Under the pieces are notes generated by a model. That model was given only the letters and a program-made list of their open reading frames with translations. It was not told the DNA's origin and made no database searches. DNA of 64,000 nucleotides, taken from assembly GCA_016702415.1 (NCBI GenBank), contig JADJEA010000025.1, positions 124,001 to 188,000 of the forward strand, given 5' to 3'. The position numbers and the translations under genes are program-made. Every line of letters starts with the position of its first letter. Position 1 is the first letter of the stretch. Below are positions 62,076 to 64,000 of the stretch, piece by piece. Source of the DNA: Nostocoides sp. Its GTDB lineage: Bacteria; Actinomycetota; Actinomycetes; Actinomycetales; Dermatophilaceae.

Positions 62076-63073
62076 GAGGCGACCGCCCGGCCGCACGCGC
62101 TGTCTGCATCGAAGCAGCCGCGCAAGAGATCCTTCGCCAAGGCCGGGAGCCGCGAATCGTCAGCCAGTTTCAGCGGCCATACAGTCACATCGACAGGACC
62201 AACCGACGTAGGCGCGGTCGCTTCGTTGGCCAGAACGACGAGGTGGCGCGCTTGCATCATCACGTCGGCGAAGTCGGCAAGCCGGCCAGGAACATCGTCG
62301 GTCACGAGATAGACCACCGTTGGCTCATTTCCCGTCGTGCTCGCGATCTCGGGCAGATCGAGGGAGGAAGCGAGTCGATACGGGGCGTCGTTCAGTGCCC
62401 TTTGAAGGTCTTCCACGTTCTCCATCCGCTGGGGCGGCGATGTCGCCAGATGCCACTCCAGGCGCTTGCTCTCGCCGCCAAGCACCGCATGAATTCCGAT
62501 GAGTGCTTGGGCTGCCTCATTGAGGCTGCTTCGGGCGCGGGTCGTCTTCATGGACCCAGACGCGTCCACGACAACGACCACGTGGGCGCGTTGGGCATCA
62601 GGCACGCTAGCGACGCCGAGGACATGCCGCGCGGCCGCAGCCATTTTGGCCGCCTGAGGAGGCAAATCCATACCCGGCGCGGCCGTGTTGCTCGGTCGAT
62701 TGAGCGTGAGCCAGTCGTCGCTGACGACGAGGGTCACGATGTCGGCGTTCGGCATACCACCCAGTCCGCCGACACTCCAGGTAATGGTGTCCAACCCAAC
62801 GGACACGGTTACTTGGAGTGGGGGCCCGGGGGGAAATGCACTGCCGTCCACTCGAGCGGCGGAGATCGTCACCTCCTTCGGCAGGTCCCTGGCCGGACGA
62901 TTGAACATGCCGAGGTATCCGCCAGCCTGTTGCGCCCACAGGCCAGCGATCGACGCGGCGGGATCAGTCGTTCTCAGACGCAGGAGAACCGGCTCGGAGC
63001 CGAGGCTAGCGGCCATCGATACCCGGCTTCGACGCACGCCGAGGGGCTGCGTCGTGAGTTCGTGATTCGTCAT
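62072..63073 (-). CDS. VWA-domain protein
   Basis: A 333-residue protein. The C-terminal half is a von Willebrand factor A domain with the MIDAS motif VVVVVDASGSMKTTRA (DxSxS) near residue 152, ALIGIHAVLGGESKRLEWHL and PTVVYLVTDDVPGRLADFAD; the N-terminal 130 residues are beta-rich (PLQVTVSVGLDTITWSVGGL). GGGAGAAG lies 5 bases before the ATG. Middle gene of the Ter operon; VWA proteins commonly accompany TerD, acting as metal-dependent adaptors, here probably between the NTPase and its effector. Confidence 0.85.
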   Translation of the reverse strand: MTNHELTTQPLGVRRSRVSMAASLGSEPVLLRLRTTDPAASIAGLWAQQAGGYLGMFNRPARDLPKEVTISAARVDGSAFPPGPPLQVTVSVGLDTITWSVGGLGGMPNADIVTLVVSDDWLTLNRPSNTAAPGMDLPPQAAKMAAAARHVLGVASVPDAQRAHVVVVVDASGSMKTTRARSSLNEAAQALIGIHAVLGGESKRLEWHLATSPPQRMENVEDLQRALNDAPYRLASSLDLPEIASTTGNEPTVVYLVTDDVPGRLADFADVMMQARHLVVLANEATAPTSVGPVDVTVWPLKLADDSRLPALAKDLLRGCFDADSACGRAVAS

Positions 63074-63110
63074 TGACTTCTCCCTAGTGACTGTCGTGCC
63101 AGTTGCCTTG

Positions 63111-64000
63111 TCATCGCCCGAAGAGCCGCCCCACGCCCCGGATGCGCTCGCCGACCCCACGACTGCCGCCCACTCGTCCGAACCAGGTCCGCGCGAAGGT
63201 GACGGCCTCCGATCCCTCGCCATAGATGGATGCGACGAGGCTGAACAGGCCATCGCGAGCAGAGAGGAGGTCATCTCTGGACAAGGTCGAGTAGTAGCTG
63301 CTCAGGGCCGACGTCAGCGCCACCGATCCGTTCACATCGAGCAGCGAGTGCGCGAACATCGGGAGACTCGTCGCGTGCGCGGGTCGCGGGAAATCCGCCT
63401 CACAGATCATGGAGCGCAGCGCGATCTTCGGTAGCCTCTGCATATTCATTCCCGAACTCGAGGGAAGCTTCAGGAGGGATTCAAACAACTCGGCGCAGCC
63501 GGGGACTACGCTTCCGGACGCAGGAAAGAGCGCCTCCAATACACCGCGTGGGTCGGCAACAGCATCCGTCAGTTCCACGGCAGCGGCCAGATGCCCGGCC
63601 CACATCGACCCTGTCGGGATTCTCGCGAAGGCCCAAAGCGACGTGAAGTCCCTGAGCAGTCTTGGTGCGTACTTGTCAACGGCGACCTCGAAGGTCGGTG
63701 CACCCCAGGCGGGCAAACGATCGAGCACGGAGAGAAGGGGAACAAAGGTGTCGATAGCGGGGCGGTCCCGGCGTTCGGTGAGGTGAACCAGCAGGTTGGC
63801 GACATCCTCATACTCGTCGGCTTGGGCGCCGAGGAGTGCAGCCGCCACCTGCGTGTCCGGCACTCGGCATCCGCGCGCGGCGAGTTGAGCAACCTCGCTG
63901 GCGCACAGATGCCTGGATTCGTAAACAACGGCCAACAACTGGTGGCGTATGTCGCTGGCCGAGGGGTCGTTCAGGCCATCGACCTCCGCTAACAAGCGGG
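63111..64000 (-). CDS. Uncharacterised helical protein, partial (5' end beyond window)
   Basis: At least 296 residues, with the frame open to the window edge on the reverse strand; its start is outside. Mostly helical, with HQLLAVVYESRHLCASEVAQ, FEVAVDKYAPRLLRDFTSLW and a C-terminal Gly/Arg-rich tail (GSRGVGERIRGVGRLFG). No recognised domain. Position: first visible gene of the Ter operon, 37 bases before VWA. By analogy with Ter-GTPase clusters it may be the GTPase-associated (GAP1-like) component, but this is inference only. Confidence 0.6.
   Translation of the reverse strand, partial: RLLAEVDGLNDPSASDIRHQLLAVVYESRHLCASEVAQLAARGCRVPDTQVAAALLGAQADEYEDVANLLVHLTERRDRPAIDTFVPLLSVLDRLPAWGAPTFEVAVDKYAPRLLRDFTSLWAFARIPTGSMWAGHLAAAVELTDAVADPRGVLEALFPASGSVVPGCAELFESLLKLPSSSGMNMQRLPKIALRSMICEADFPRPAHATSLPMFAHSLLDVNGSVALTSALSSYYSTLSRDDLLSARDGLFSLVASIYGEGSEAVTFARTWFGRVGGSRGVGERIRGVGRLFGR

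Overview
The window is about 70% G+C, densely packed, and rich in GTG starts and 4-base stop/start overlaps (ATGA, GTGA). Gene content (ModABC, Bcr/CflA, GlgX, DUF4235, EF-G2, an actinobacterial hut cluster) points to an actinobacterium, probably Micrococcales near Intrasporangiaceae/Dermatophilaceae; the family is a guess from gene content. The octamer CGGCATAC/GTATGCCG occurs more than 80 times and is the most distinctive global feature.

Layout. 0-5.4 kb: the end of a pyruvate:ferredoxin oxidoreductase-like gene coupled to an NfnB-NfnA fusion. 5.5-12 kb: a hemerythrin-like protein, a quinone oxidoreductase, an FMN reductase, then a leftward group (sterol-desaturase-like, homocysteine methyltransferase, TIM-barrel protein, PfkB kinase). 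12-18.3 kb: TetR/MMPL, a secreted duplicated PepSY-like protein, and a membrane protein/ECF sigma/Ogt unit with a broken sigma gene. 18.4-23.9 kb: a DeoR-controlled sugar or polyol operon. 24-30.4 kb: two MFS transporters, PhzF and a frameshifted glgX. 30.5-31.8 kb: a cobalamin riboswitch ahead of a secreted transcobalamin-like protein. 32.9-36.1 kb: a molybdate regulator and modABC. 36.2-41.1 kb: EF-G2, DUF4235 and a formate-dehydrogenase-like molybdoenzyme directly downstream of hutI. 41.2-49 kb: the complete histidine-utilisation cluster, with a shared palindromic operator in front of each transcription unit and a strange hairpin/poly-G intergenic region. 49-52.2 kb: an NB-ARC/TPR STAND ATPase with near-identical TPR repeats and broken frames. 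52.3-58.6 kb: an acyl-CoA dehydrogenase operon with a TetR palindrome, an enoyl-CoA hydratase and an IclR regulator. 58.6-64 kb: a lower-GC leftward operon of DUF475/TerC, two TerD, a zinc-ribbon GTPase, a VWA protein and a partial unknown. This is a Ter-linked, probable conflict or stress system and looks acquired.

How the genes work together. HutH, HutU, HutI, HutF and a peptidase-like amidohydrolase together can take histidine to glutamate plus formate (or a formyl group). The adjacent molybdoenzyme and the nearby molybdate transporter could dispose of the formate. The DeoR operon encodes two sugar kinases, a dehydrogenase and an aldolase. Several genes (sigma factor, glgX, STAND ATPase, DUF475) are broken by single-base indels, mostly in G runs or repeats. 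With a 45-base G homopolymer also present, this suggests that part of the breakage is consensus error rather than biology.
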